This document shows positions 1 through 10,037 of a DNA stretch of 43,024 bases, one piece after another; position 1 is the first letter of the stretch; every line of letters starts with the position of its first letter. The notes under the pieces are model-generated. The model saw only the letters and a list, made by a program, of their open reading frames with translations. It did not search any database and was not told the DNA's origin. This DNA is from Polymyxa betae (lineage: Eukaryota; Endomyxa; Phytomyxea; Plasmodiophorida; Plasmodiophoridae), in the NCBI GenBank assembly GCA_003693705.1, contig RBZT01000414.1, forward strand, positions 1 through 43,024, given 5' to 3'. The translations under genes were made by a program, and so were the position numbers.

Positions 1-527
1 CATGGTGATGCTGGTTTGACGGGTCGTAAAATCATCATCGATACGTATGGAGGATGGGGCGCCCATGGTGGTGGTGCTTTCTCAGGTTCGCTTCTTGCTA
101 TCTTACTATCTCTTGTCTTATGGTTTGGTTTCAGGAAAAGACCCGACTAAAGTTGATCGATCTGCAGCTTATGCCGCCAGATGGGTTGCTAAGTCTTTAG
201 TTGCTGCTGGCCTCGCCAAGCGTGTCATAGGTTCGGGTCTCGCCTTCTTATTTCAAGCTCCCTAATATTTGTGGAACAGTGCAATTATCTTATGCCATTG
301 GTGTGTCTCACCCGCTTTCCGTTTTCGTCGATTCGTACGGAACCGGTGTGAGATCTGATGAGGAGCTGCTCAAGATCGTTCAAGATAACTTCGACCTTCG
401 TCCGGGTGCTATCATTCGCGAACTTGATCTCAAACGCCCCATCTACGTTGAAACGTCTGCCTATGGACATTTCGGTCGAAGTGAGAAGTCTTTCACCTGG
501 GAACAACCTAAACAGATGAAATACTAA
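1..527 (+). CDS. MAT: S-adenosylmethionine synthetase, C-terminal part (5' end outside window)
   Basis: This enzyme makes S-adenosylmethionine from methionine and ATP in the cytosol. The first codon of the window is already in frame and reads [10 protein letters not shown], so the gene begins upstream. Exons are 1-85, 135-230 and 280-527; both introns are 49 nt and phase 1. The glycine-rich family signature GGGAFSGKD is formed across the first intron. Other conserved blocks follow: [33 protein letters not shown], and the C-terminal YGHFGR. The protein ends about where other eukaryotic SAM synthetases do, so the C-terminal domain is complete. The 142 residues visible are roughly the last third of a ~390-residue enzyme. 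No other family fits. Confidence 0.97.
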
Positions 528-993
528 ATCGATCTATAACATTGTTGCTTATAAATCTATAATTGCCATTCTCTTAACTGCTGGCTTTAAGAAATGTGCC
601 CTTTTTGTTTCTGTTCCAATGGAACATCTAGGATCACCGCTGAATTCGGGAGCCGTTACGGTTAACATGAATTGGTAGCAGTTCGATTGGGGCAGTCCTC
701 CTTCGACGGAATGGAAGTCTGAGAGGGCGATGTTTTAATTTCTGCAATAGAACACCTATCAATGTTCCGCGCTGGTAGACTTCAATTTTTTATATAATTT
801 TGACGAATTGAACAACTTTAACGTCGTCCAGGCGCTTGGCTGATTTGCTTACGGTGTAACATTATCACATCATCTGTGTGGGCGCAGCCACTTAAACGAC
901 ATATCGTTTAAATAACAAGAGCAGTTCCTATTTGGAGAGGGATACCACATTAACCATCCAATCGCCACCCCAGTTCACGAGGCCATCAGCAGT
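528..993. other. Intergenic stretch without a recognised gene
   Basis: These 466 bases hold only short open frames with no recognisable protein. The stretch must contain the 3' end of the SAM synthetase transcript and the promoter of the small gene that starts at 994. I see no tRNA fold, repeat or clear regulatory motif. Confidence 0.5.
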
Positions 994-1472
994 ATGTCTC
1001 TGCTTGGAGGTTTAACAGCAAATAACCATGCTATAGTGAATGCATTCGTGGAGAAGTATTTCCAGCATTCCCACCAGAAAGTCTTAGGCATCATTGGCGG
1101 ATACACGGCTCTTTATTGTCAGTCCAAGTCTATTTCTTTATTTCTGCAACGTCTTTTCTTTAACTTAATTTAGAAAGTCTGTCAATCTAATGCTCACATT
1201 TCGCTAGACTTGGTAAAGTCCTTGAAACCGACGAAGGCGCCTGTTCCAGCATCATCACCATCTCAACCGTCTGGAGCTGGTTCTAAATACGGCTTCGAAA
1301 TTCCAACTTTGGAGACACTCGACGTAACATTTTTTTATTTTCGTAGCAGGATGTTCATTGATTGTTTCTTTATCAGCAATGGGCTGCAAATGAATCCAAT
1401 GTCAAGGCCTGGGAGTCCTGGATATCTAAGCCCGATAGCCTCAACGAGTGGGCGAAACAATTCGAGAAGTAA
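994..1472 (+). CDS. Small single-helix protein, possibly a DAPIT/Atp19-like ATP synthase accessory subunit
   Basis: Exons 994-1117, 1208-1323 and 1377-1472 join without a stop into 111 residues; introns are 90 and 53 nt. An amphipathic N-terminus containing VEKYFQHSHQKVLG leads into one hydrophobic segment (IIGGYTALYYLVKSL). A basic, proline/serine-rich linker follows, then a charged tail rich in tryptophan (QWAANESNVKAWESW). A short N-terminus with KYF, one helix and a basic exit resemble DAPIT/Atp19, a small subunit of mitochondrial ATP synthase dimers, but the tail here is longer. The family call is inference; the gene model itself is well supported by phase closure and by an AATAAA just after the stop. 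Confidence 0.6.
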
Positions 1473-1479
1473 TTTTTGC

Positions 1480-1485
1480 AATAAA
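1480..1485 (+). promoter_or_regulatory. Polyadenylation signal AATAAA
   Basis: A canonical AATAAA begins eight bases after the stop codon at 1470-1472. The next gene, eIF3i, converges from the other strand and ends at 1669, so the 3' untranslated regions must be very short. Confidence 0.5.
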
Positions 1486-1668
1486 AGCCCATCGAGTCCA
1501 ATGGTAACATTCTACACTGAATTGAATTGTCTCTTTTGTGATGGCCTTGACGCCATCTCTAATGTCATACAATCCTCCATCATACGCGGAAATATTCATG
1601 AATCTTTATGCATATTTAACTGATTGCTATTCTTGCAAGATACGGGCGGCTTTGAAATGCTAGCACGT

Positions 1669-2658
1669 TTATTTAGTTGAGAAATATTCCTTGTCGGCGG
1701 GATTATTCTGGTTGAATATATGAAGACGCACATAACCATCTTCAGCGCCAGAGGCGAAACTCTTACCATCCGGGTTGAACGCCAACGTATTGATAGGACC
1801 GAAATGACCGGCAATGGCGCCCAGCATATCCTGATATACGATATGGTAGAAGATGGATTCGAATTTTCCTTGTCGAGTATGGGTCTGTGTGACATTCATC
1901 GCTTCTTCACCACCACCAATAATCACATAAGGCATCAGCGGTGAGATAATAGCAGCGTTCACTGGACGATCTGTCTTGAAGACTTTCAAGCAATCCAAAG
2001 ATCGCGTATCATACAGCCTGGCGGTTGTATCTTTCGATGACGTAATAAACATGGACTTATCCTTGGAGAACGACATGTTGTTAATGCCTTTAGAGTGGTC
2101 GGTCGCACGGCGAATCTCTTTACCGGTTTCAACATCCCAAACACGAACGCTGCCGTCATCACTAGCCGAAATGATGGACTCATTGAGAGGACCCCAGACG
2201 GCCCGGTTGATCTTGAGTTCGTGGCCAACAAGCTCACGAATCGGTTTGTCTTCAATGCGGTCAACATCGCCGCCGTGAATATTGTAGATGAAAATCTTGG
2301 GGTCTTGTCCCATGGCTTTATCACCAACAGTTAAAATCTGTCGGTCGCCTAACGCGAATCCAACAGCACGAACTGGTGACGCGTGTGTGAAAGAGAACAG
2401 TTCTTCTCCAGTTTCTAACTTCCAGAGTTTGGCGCTGTTATCAGCGGCACCAGTTAGGAACAGCGACGAATCAAAGTTCGAATCGCAGTGCCAGACCGAA
2501 CCTTTGTGGCCATTAAATGTGCCGAGGCGTTCGCCTGAATCGGCATACCAGGCGGTCGGTTTGTGGTCTTTGCTGCATGAGAACAGCAGATCACCCTCCC
2601 GGTTGAAATGCAGATGGGTGAGCGGACGCTCGTGGCCCTTGAGCAGGATGGGTCTCAT
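1669..2658 (-). CDS. EIF3I: Translation initiation factor eIF3 subunit I (WD40)
   Basis: Single uninterrupted exon of 329 residues, the usual size for eIF3i. The N-terminus MRPILLKGHERPLTHLHFN is the family's hallmark and fixes the start. WD40 repeats follow across the whole length, with GHKGSVWHCD, LTGAADNSAKLW, ISASDDGSVRVWD and SKDTTARLYD. The diagnostic late blocks are GGGEEAMNVT, GKFES, GHFGPINTLAFNPDGKSFAS and GAEDGYVRLH. eIF3i is part of the eIF3 complex that brings mRNA and initiator tRNA to the 40S ribosome; it binds eIF3b and eIF3g. The gene converges on the small gene at 994-1472. It is unusual here in having no intron. Confidence 0.98.
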   Translation of the reverse strand: MRPILLKGHERPLTHLHFNREGDLLFSCSKDHKPTAWYADSGERLGTFNGHKGSVWHCDSNFDSSLFLTGAADNSAKLWKLETGEELFSFTHASPVRAVGFALGDRQILTVGDKAMGQDPKIFIYNIHGGDVDRIEDKPIRELVGHELKINRAVWGPLNESIISASDDGSVRVWDVETGKEIRRATDHSKGINNMSFSKDKSMFITSSKDTTARLYDTRSLDCLKVFKTDRPVNAAIISPLMPYVIIGGGEEAMNVTQTHTRQGKFESIFYHIVYQDMLGAIAGHFGPINTLAFNPDGKSFASGAEDGYVRLHIFNQNNPADKEYFSTK

Positions 2659-3162
2659 TGAAGGAAGACCCGAGGCGAGCTAAGCTGACAAGAACGACGA
2701 CGGAGTCCGCGGAGTGGTCGCGCATGGTTACGGACCATTTCCGGAATTTGTGGAAAGAACGAGATTTCTGATTGTCGGGATCCCGATCGAAGCAGTGTAG
2801 AGTTGTTAACAGCGCAGACGCGATGTCGCTTATTCTTCATGATATAACAAATTATATTCTTAAATTTAACGATTATTTATATCGATTATTCATTATTGTC
2901 AAAGAGTATGACAGTCACAAATTTCGAAATAATCATAAAGGGGATTACAGTACTCCAAACTAACAGTTTTTTTTTATTCCAGTTTCAAAGTTTGATTTAA
3001 CGATAATGCTTCATCCCAGTTAACGATTCTTGTAAAGTAAAACGATCAAGCAGTCCGCTGAGATATCGGTTGCATTCTCAAATGGGCGAGACACAAGAAA
3101 TCCGCAATAGACGACTATAATTACAACAAAAGGAAACAAGAGGCAGAGGGGCGGTCAAGTAC
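2659..3162. other. Intergenic stretch, AT-rich, no gene seen
   Basis: This stretch lies between the 5' end of eIF3i and the 3' end of the permease gene, both on the minus strand. It presumably holds the eIF3i promoter and the permease 3' untranslated region. Only short, compositionally simple open frames occur. No RNA gene or repeat was recognised. Confidence 0.5.
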
Positions 3163-5076
3163 TCAAACCAATGGCTGCAAAAGCCTGAAATCGGCATCGA
3201 ATGCTCTGTCAATTATACCGAGCCATCGCCCCAGCTTGCAAACGGATGCCATTGATGCCACAATGGACATAACGATAAGCACCATGAACGGCGATTTCCA
3301 TATCATTGAAGTAAACGTCACCAAAACGACGAATGTCTTCACCAAAGTTATTGCCCAAGCTCCTTTCAAACCGAAAGGAACAACATAAGGTCGAGGCGCA
3401 TCAGGCTCTTTATACTTTAGCACCATAAAGGCTGCAAATTCGAAGAGCAAGCAGCTACAATTGAGTAACATCTCGAATTCGATGAGGAAGGAGAAGTCGG
3501 CCAGAGACAGCAAGGCAGTGATAATGAACTGGACAATGAGGGCATTGATTGGTGTCACAAAACGAGTTGATAGTTGCGACATGCACGATGGTAATGTTCG
3601 GAACGTGACTGTTGACATCGGGTCGCTATCACAAGCCATCGCCCACATCCGTCTAGAGGTTGAAGCGATTCCAGCGTTCTAAAGCATCGTTAGAAACGAA
3701 TGATTCGACAGCGGAGATCGCTAACGAGCTGGCCAATGCTTCCACAAGTGCAGGCGACTCGCATCCAAACGGCCATCCAGGGCGCCACACGCAAAGCGGC
3801 GTCAAAAAACGCATCGCTGTGCCAAAGCAGTGGGTCGGGTATGATGCTGTACGATACGATAATCGGAATGATATAGGCGCAGGACGACATCAGCAGAGCC
3901 AGAAAGATGCCCAGTGGGTACGTCTTTGAAGGGTTAGATACCTCTCCAGCAATAGCTCCGAGAGCGTCCCATCCTACCAATGAAATTAAGAACATCAACA
4001 AATAATGGGAAAAGACAGCACGAACCAGTATTAGACCAGAGTAGGACAGAAGCCATCAAGCCCCAATCAAGAGTCTTTGGCATTCGCGACCAAACGTGCG
4101 GTTGGAAATGTGTCACAGCGTATGGTATTTCGACAGCGAACACTGACTGAGGACAGATATCAGTTAACAATAGAGATTTAGAGAGCAGTATAACCATGGT
4201 AACGATTAAAAGAAATATTGAGATTAGGCCGACGAAATCCAGTCCGAGAGCGTTGAAGAATGAAACTGCAGCGAGAAGGATAATCTTGACAGCATATCTG
4301 CCGATGCGACCCAAGCTATCAGGCATGTAGGCGGCGACCAAGCTTCTATTAACAGTTCTCAACAACGATGCGAAGGAGAGGGAAAAGCAAAGTACGGATA
4401 GAGGCAAATGTCGAATAAAGAGACGAGCAGAGAGGAATAGGCATTGACAACCCCCGAGGTCTCCCCGAGAGCTCTCCAAACCCAGATATACGAGCCTAAC
4501 AAGTACACATAAGTGGAAGATGCTTAATAATATCCAGTTGTCTCACCTCCATTCTCCGGCATCATGGTTGACAACTCTAAGAACCAGAATAAGTACGAGT
4601 TTAGTTTAAGCAATGTAGCAACAAGATGAATAACATAATCGAAAACGAAGAGCCTTTTGTAGACCTATGTGGAAAACGAATCTAAGAGATTTTGATGCGG
4701 GAGAACCGTGCGAAATTGGGACAAAAATAAAGTAAAAAAATTCTGTCGACAGAAAACATGGTACCAGCTGTCATGAGAGATTGCGGGATACCCCATAGGA
4801 AAGGCAATAAGACAAGGCCAATGAGGCAGTATAATACGCCTCCAGCGCCCACTGCATCTTCTAATCCGAACGGCCCTGTTCGGTGGCTGTCAACAATCTC
4901 ATACTTTCGTTAAGAAAGCGCATACCTCCGCATGTCAGAAAAAACGATAGGACGACAAAGCGCCATAGAGATAAAACCCGAACTGGTTTTTGCTTCAAAT
5001 GAACGTCATTATCAACGTCAAGTTCTGGTTGCGACTCGATCCATCTATCTGGCGAGGATGTGGTCGTGCCGCCCAT
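3163..5076 (-). CDS. APC-superfamily polyamine/amino-acid permease (plant/protist PUT-LAT type)
   Basis: A plasma-membrane type transporter, probably for polyamines or large amino acids. Seven exons give 491 residues with phase closure throughout: 4926-5076, 4765-4875, 4547-4576, 4396-4495, 4026-4345, 3726-3973 and 3163-3678. Family landmarks in order are: helix 1 with CGGPFGLEDAVGAGG, then WGIPQSLMTAEL and MMPENGGSYIWVWRALG, then WDALGAIAGEVSNPSKTYP (the conserved W..AGEV.NP motif). Last come FEFAAFMVLKYKEP and RPYVVPFG near the C-terminus. An in-frame TGA lies just upstream of the ATG, supporting the start. Within exon 4026-4345 a 48-nt in-frame stretch (about 4147-4194) begins GT and ends CAG and may be another intron, which would leave 475 residues. 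The 30-nt third exon encodes the MMPENGG loop. Substrate cannot be read from sequence. Confidence 0.9.
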
Positions 5077-5745
5077 CGGCGGCCACGCTCAGTCCTCGTC
5101 AGGACCAGGACGAGCTGGGATCGAACGACAAGCGAGTCGGGTGCTGCCCGCTGGACGTCGTTATTTGAACAGAAAGCGACGGCGGCGTTATGGGATAGAG
5201 AGTGTGAAAGGTTAGGGTCCAGATGCGGCAATAACTGCAGACAGCTGATTAAGTGAGGTGGACAACTGCGGTTTAGCTGGAACGAATACGGTGGTGCAGC
5301 TGGTGATAGATTGGCGAAAGGCGGAGAGACCGAAAACTGTCTCTGTATGAGAGAGGTTAAAAAGGAGCGATTTAAGGAAGGAGCGTGGCGATACAATATG
5401 GAGACCCGAAGACCGATTGGATGCGCTGTTAAGGGCATTTGAGCCTTACGATACGTTACACCATGCGCATTGAAATATTCACCGATTTCCACTGAAATCC
5501 TGGTCTGATTTGTTACCACTGTAACTGGATACCGGCTGATATGAAGCTCTTTGCAGATTTTTAGTGTGGGTCATCTCACAGTGGCTTGAGTGGGCCGCCG
5601 TCTTTGCGTTACTGTCATCACTGCTCTTTACATTTCTCTCTTCTCGTTTCTATTTCGTTGTCGTCATCATCATGTCGGTTTTCGATCGGAGGCGATGGCG
5701 GTGTTGCGTGAAGGTGTGCGGGGACCCCCGGATCCATTCCGTATC
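5077..5745. other. Divergent intergenic region between permease and mL40 genes
   Basis: The permease starts on the minus strand at 5076 and the mL40-like gene starts on the plus strand at 5746, so these ~670 bases must hold both promoters. Several open frames cross the region on both strands but none has recognisable protein character. There is a pyrimidine-rich tract at about 5610-5680. Confidence 0.4.
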
Positions 5746-6312
5746 ATGCTGAAGTCGGTCGTGGCCATCGTCCGATTCGGGAGTGCCTCTCGCCGTCTAG
5801 CGGCGGCTGCGGCGCCGGCTGGCAGTTCGAAAAAGAAAAAGAAGGCAATGACGAAAGCCGGAGCATCATTGGCAGACCGTGAGGCATCGGCTGAGGATGC
5901 CAAGATGTACGATGAAATCATGAAGTGGATGGATTCGAAGGGCCCCATCGATGATCGAACTGCCGAGGTGTTTATCAATTGCTTGGGTTTTACCGAATTG
6001 TGCAACAAGCCATTTCCAAATGAATCTCCAATGTTTTTCAATTCTAAGGCTTCCACTGAATGGGTTTAGGAGAAAGCTGAACACGAGCGAATTGCCAAAG
6101 AATACAGTCGGAGATGCGGTGAGCGTGATCGTCAGCATGTGGCGTTCTTCAAAGAGCGGATCGCTTTACGAAAAGCAGCAATCGCCGCTCTACCGACCGA
6201 GGCCCTGCGCCAAGCTGCGCTCCTTGAACTCGAGAGCGATCAGTTTCCGCTATATATCCCACATGCTGCTGTTCATCCACCTAATCCCGATTATACTCAT
6301 GCCCAAAAATAG
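5746..6312 (+). CDS. MRPL40: Mitochondrial large-subunit ribosomal protein mL40-like
   Basis: Exons 5746-5967 and 6070-6312 give 154 residues across a 102-nt phase-0 intron. The N-terminus (MLKSVVAIVRFGSASRRLAA) is a typical mitochondrial presequence, rich in arginine, serine and alanine. A lysine run follows. The second exon is a long charged helix containing EHERIAKEYSRR and FFKERIALRKAA. It ends in a proline-rich tail with HPPNPDY, like the TPPIPGY-type ending of mL40/YmL28 proteins. An in-frame upstream ATG at 5695 would add 17 residues that do not look like a targeting signal, so I prefer 5746. The assignment rests on the helix plus tail pattern and on the mitochondrial presequence; the family evolves quickly, so it is a moderate call. 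Confidence 0.6.
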
Positions 6313-6542
6313 AGCGTCTTAATCACAGAAAATGTTGATAAATTCCGAGACTGGTGCCGTTACTGACACAGCAAAGTTTAAAACTTTGTTCTTGAACATA
6401 AATCATTAAAAGAAAACTTTTGATTGGCGTTTGGCCAGAGCTAAATACATCACTTGTAATTTGTTTGATGTCGGGCCGATTTTGCTGGAATCCTCAAGGG
6501 TGATCTACGCAGATTTGAGTGGATCGGTGCGAGATTCTCAGC

Positions 6543-7451
6543 ATGGTTGCGATGGCCATTGACGACGGTCGGCCATGGACATATGAGATCGTGCCTCAGG
6601 CGACGCTGAGCGCCTTGCAACCGAGCCCAGATGATGGCCGCTACTTGGCTTATGTCACCGATGCCGCTCTTACCATCATCGATGACAACCAGTCTGTTAT
6701 CGCCTCCGAGCCACACGGCTTCAGCTACGTCTCCAGTCTCGACTGGCATCCATCCCAGGCCATACTGGCCACTGCCAACTCGAATCGCACCGTCTCTCTG
6801 CATCATCTAAACCGCGACTCTGTGCGCTCGGAATCGTTCGCCATTCACGACGACGCTGTTAACGCCGCCGCCTTCACAACATCGTCGCTTTTATCGGCTT
6901 CTGATGACGCTACGATTCGCGCCGTGTCGTTGAGGGACGGTACGACCCAGGTCCTGCGCCGTCTGCAATCTGCAGGTGTCACTGTCCGCGTCCATGAGAA
7001 TATCATTCTGGTCGCTGAGCTTAACGGTGCCGTTCATCTCCTGGACGAGCGAACACCGCAAACTTCTAAAACATTCCAGGCGCCGAATCCGCTCATTGAC
7101 GCCGATATGGCGTTTCCATACGTCGGCGTAGTCACTGATCATGCCATCGCTCTTTATGATTTACGACGGCCGGCAATACCCGCCCGTATCAGGAAGATCG
7201 CCACGCCGGCGTCGGCGCCACCTTTGCAGAGGATTCGATTCTCACCCTGTGACACGAGAGTGTTCGCCTTGGCCCAAGCTGATGGGGTGGTCGTTTGGGA
7301 TGTCGAACAAGAAGCGCCATTGGGGTCGTTTGGGCAAAAAGTCGCCCCAATGGGGCTAGCATGGCACCCGACCCGCCTCTGGTGTTATAGCGGTGACGAT
7401 TTTCAGATTCGACGGTGGGCTATTCGAGAGCGCTTGAAACTATATTGTTAA
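6543..7451 (+). CDS. NUP37: WD40 propeller protein, probable nucleoporin NUP37
   Basis: Single exon of 302 residues; human Nup37 has 326. It reads as one degenerate seven-bladed propeller from end to end. Blocks lining up with Nup37 include HDDAVNAAAF then LSASDDATIRAV, LVAELNGAVHLLDER, a short hydrophobic blade ending ALYDLRRP, and the closing GLAWHPTRLWCYSGDDF then IRRWAI. These match the order and spacing of the SVSDDHTCRIW, VAEKNGTIRFYD and LSWHRTLPLCVIGGDHKLLFW blocks of Nup37. Nup37 is a peripheral member of the Y (Nup107-160) complex of the nuclear pore. I chose the ATG at 6543 because the frame upstream has only a GTG. Another small WD40 protein family cannot be excluded. Confidence 0.6.
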   Translation: MVAMAIDDGRPWTYEIVPQATLSALQPSPDDGRYLAYVTDAALTIIDDNQSVIASEPHGFSYVSSLDWHPSQAILATANSNRTVSLHHLNRDSVRSESFAIHDDAVNAAAFTTSSLLSASDDATIRAVSLRDGTTQVLRRLQSAGVTVRVHENIILVAELNGAVHLLDERTPQTSKTFQAPNPLIDADMAFPYVGVVTDHAIALYDLRRPAIPARIRKIATPASAPPLQRIRFSPCDTRVFALAQADGVVVWDVEQEAPLGSFGQKVAPMGLAWHPTRLWCYSGDDFQIRRWAIRERLKLYC

Positions 7452-8704
7452 AATTATGTAATCTTCTGTAAAAAAAAAATTATACTTACCCCTTCCGGTT
7501 CTATTCTACAAATGTACTCCCTGCAGTATTAATAACTCTATCGATTATTAATCAATGCCGATATCAGATATGGAAACCAAATGTTTTATTAATTTTAGCA
7601 ATGAAACGTACTCAATCCGATCGAACACTCACCTAAAAGCAACATATCAGGGGTCTGATGATGAAAGCGTGAGAAATAATCTCAATATACAAAAATCAGA
7701 AATTTCCGTTATTGTTGTTCGTCTTCATAGAAATTCAGGCGAACGAGACAATGAAATCATCATACTGAAAAATATAATGAGTAATTTCTGTACCTTAAAT
7801 AACCTCGGCGCTGTACGTGACAATTCACAGATCCATAACCTATACACAATTTCAATCAGTACAGATAAGAGGCAATCCCGAAATGGGAAATGTTAGGATA
7901 GGTTCATATAGGAGCGAAAGACAAAATTGAGTTTCCCCATCGCTGTTAGCTGCGGAGTGAACTATGCATTGATAATCATAACAAAGATATCAAAATCATG
8001 CTACTACATACCACGATCGATTGAAATGCCAACCAAAGCGATACAGAATGAATGCGGACGTTGGTCGATGAGACCATGAGGTTGCGGATTGATTCAGCTC
8101 CGTCACGGAGATCGAGATATTAGAGCATCCCGTCATACTACGAACGAGGAACCCCTACCGGTTTTGAAAAGCCGGGAAAAAATGTCGGTTTCCAATGAAA
8201 ATGTACAATATTTTTCATTTCATTCTATAGAGTTTACTTGCTTTGCTGTCAAATCTTTACATGGTTGTTGATTGAAAACACGAATGGATTTGGACTTCCA
8301 TTTTCATCATGATAAAAGGCTCTGCTCTATTCCTTCACCTAGTTTCATTAGTCAATGTTCCTCCGTGCATTCCGTTCAAGATTTATTTGAGAGCAAAATG
8401 ACGCTGTTCCTGTGATGCAAATCAGTTAGAGAATACGAACCTTGTCTGAATTCAGAATAGGAAATTGTACTAATACACCTTTCACAATGAACGATGAATC
8501 AATGAACTTTGAATCGATTGTGCTCTTGTATTTGATGCCACGAACGTGTTTTTCACGAGCTTCTCGTTTCAAACTAGTATGCTCCCTGTGAAAATTCAGG
8601 CCAATGCAGAAGCCTTTGCTTGCAATTGTCGTATTTAAGACATTAGTGGTAGTTTAATTCAATAAATATAGTTAAGGTATTGTAATTAAAGGGATAGATA
8701 GCAA
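7452..8704. other. Long AT-rich intergenic region, no gene seen
   Basis: About 1.25 kb between the convergent NUP37-like and HAD genes. The longest open frame (7555-7896, plus strand) is rich in asparagine, serine and isoleucine codons typical of AT-rich noncoding DNA, and shows no domain. I see no tRNA fold, tandem repeat or transposon terminus. It is one of the emptiest stretches of the window. Confidence 0.45.
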
Positions 8705-9577
8705 TTATTGTGTGAGGATCAGGACCAGATCAAGGTCGGAATCGGGCTGACAGAGATATGACCAGGTTTTCGCTTGCCTGACCAGATCAATCTGGCAGCA
8801 AAGCTGTGATAGGCTCGGTCTTTCCAAGAATTTCACAGAGACCTTTCGTAGCATTGATGTAGCCGCGAACAATGCATCCCTATCGACTATGGTGTTGTCA
8901 GCAATTAATCATTATCAGGTTTGAAAATAGTAAAGCAAATTAGGATAACCAAAACTACTTTGTTCAGAAAACCGTCATAAAGATATTCCTGCAAGACAAC
9001 AACGCTTTGCACTTTTTGTAAAAATTCCGATTCGGCGGCAAAAAAAATTCAAATTTGTTGAAGAAATCGGATGAACTCTATGACAAAAAGCGCGCTTAAA
9101 GCCTTATACGTACCATAAGAATCTCCAAACGATAGGACTGTTCGGCCTATGAACGTGTCGTTTAAGGCTCGGAACGCCTGCACCTTCCAGTCGGCTGGTG
9201 AGTTAGGGAAGTGCCGTTCGAAAGCCGACCTGGCCGAAATCACAGTGATCTTGGCCAGCAAGGGTATGACACCTGGTAGGAACCTCTGGGCCGACATCTG
9301 AACCCATCCCGACTCGCTATTCGTCACGATGAAAACGGTGCCAGAAGCGACGGCTAAGCTGAGGAGCTCGAACACGGACGATTCCAGCGCCTTGAGCTCA
9401 TGCTGAATGATGGGCGTGAACTGATGCCCGCCCTCGATGCCATAACCATAACACGAGAGATCTGTAGACGCCAGCAGGGTATCATCCTACACGAGATCAG
9501 CCCAGAGTTGAGCAGATGACGGTGCCGCTTACCCAATCGAAGATGATGACGGGTCGCTGGTGCCTATGCACGATCAT
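8705..9577 (-). CDS. HAD-superfamily phosphatase-like protein
   Basis: Exons 9533-9577, 9114-9486 and 8705-8886 give exactly 199 residues; introns are 46 and 227 nt. The haloacid dehalogenase motifs are all present. Motif I is VIIFDWDDTLLAS (nucleophile Asp14 and the +2 Asp16). Motif II is FIVTNSESGW. The motif III lysine lies in SPADWK, after ISARSAFERHFP. Motif IV is SFGDSYVDRDAL. The C-terminus (SVKFLERPSLSQL, then QIDLV and SDLDLVLIL) matches an uncharacterised family found in fungi, plants and protists that shares GDS..ER.AL, KF.ERPT and D.DLML. The protein is therefore probably cytosolic and catalytically competent, but its substrate is unknown. Phase closure and the conserved C-terminus make the model firm. 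Confidence 0.88.
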
Positions 9578-10037
9578 GATCGTTCAAATGGTCGACGTCA
9601 GCCTTATGTCGAATGTCTTCGGGTCAAGGCTGATGCCGCGACGGAGCCGCCCGCATAACGCATCCCTAACAAGCCACTGAGCAAGATTTGGTTCGACGGA
9701 TGTGCTGCCGAGCCGACGCAACTTCGACGGAGTCTGCCGAGCCGATCCGACTGCGACGAAATCTAAATCTGTCGCAGGAGCCAAGGTGAATGATGAAGTG
9801 TTTGCAGGTGCTTTGTCTGGTGAGCGGACAACTCCAGAACTTTCGTAAACTTTTATTCAGAACAAGGCAGATTTATCAGCATATTGTTAAAAAATTCAAC
9901 GCATACATATTGGTAGGCTAAATAGCTGTATAAAGACACCATCTATGATTTCATGGGCGACTTGGCTTGTCTACAAATGCTTCGTCTTGTTATCATCTCG
10001 ACAGAGATGAAATCGTCCGAACTGAGGCGGGTTCGTT
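9578..10037. other. Intergenic stretch upstream of the HAD gene
   Basis: These ~460 bases contain the HAD gene promoter and the 3' end of the CHY-protein gene. A 66-codon open frame at 9584-9784 (minus strand) has no recognisable protein character. No RNA gene or repeat was recognised. Confidence 0.4.

Noticed and set aside
1720-2683. Several long plus-strand frames across eIF3i
   Set aside because: They are antisense shadows of the eIF3i coding sequence, whose minus-strand frame is fully conserved.
4147-4194. 48-nt in-frame GT...CAG stretch in the permease as a certain seventh intron
   Set aside because: Both spliced and unspliced readings are open and give plausible membrane segments, so I mention it but do not assign it.
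7555-7896. 113-codon plus-strand open frame in the AT-rich gap
   Set aside because: Composition (Asn, Ser, Ile) is that of AT-rich noncoding DNA; no domain, no splice partners, no neighbouring exon.
9584-9784. 66-codon minus-strand open frame upstream of the HAD gene
   Set aside because: Arginine/leucine-rich without recognisable pattern, and the HAD gene's true start (9577) and conserved motif I lie in another frame directly next to it.
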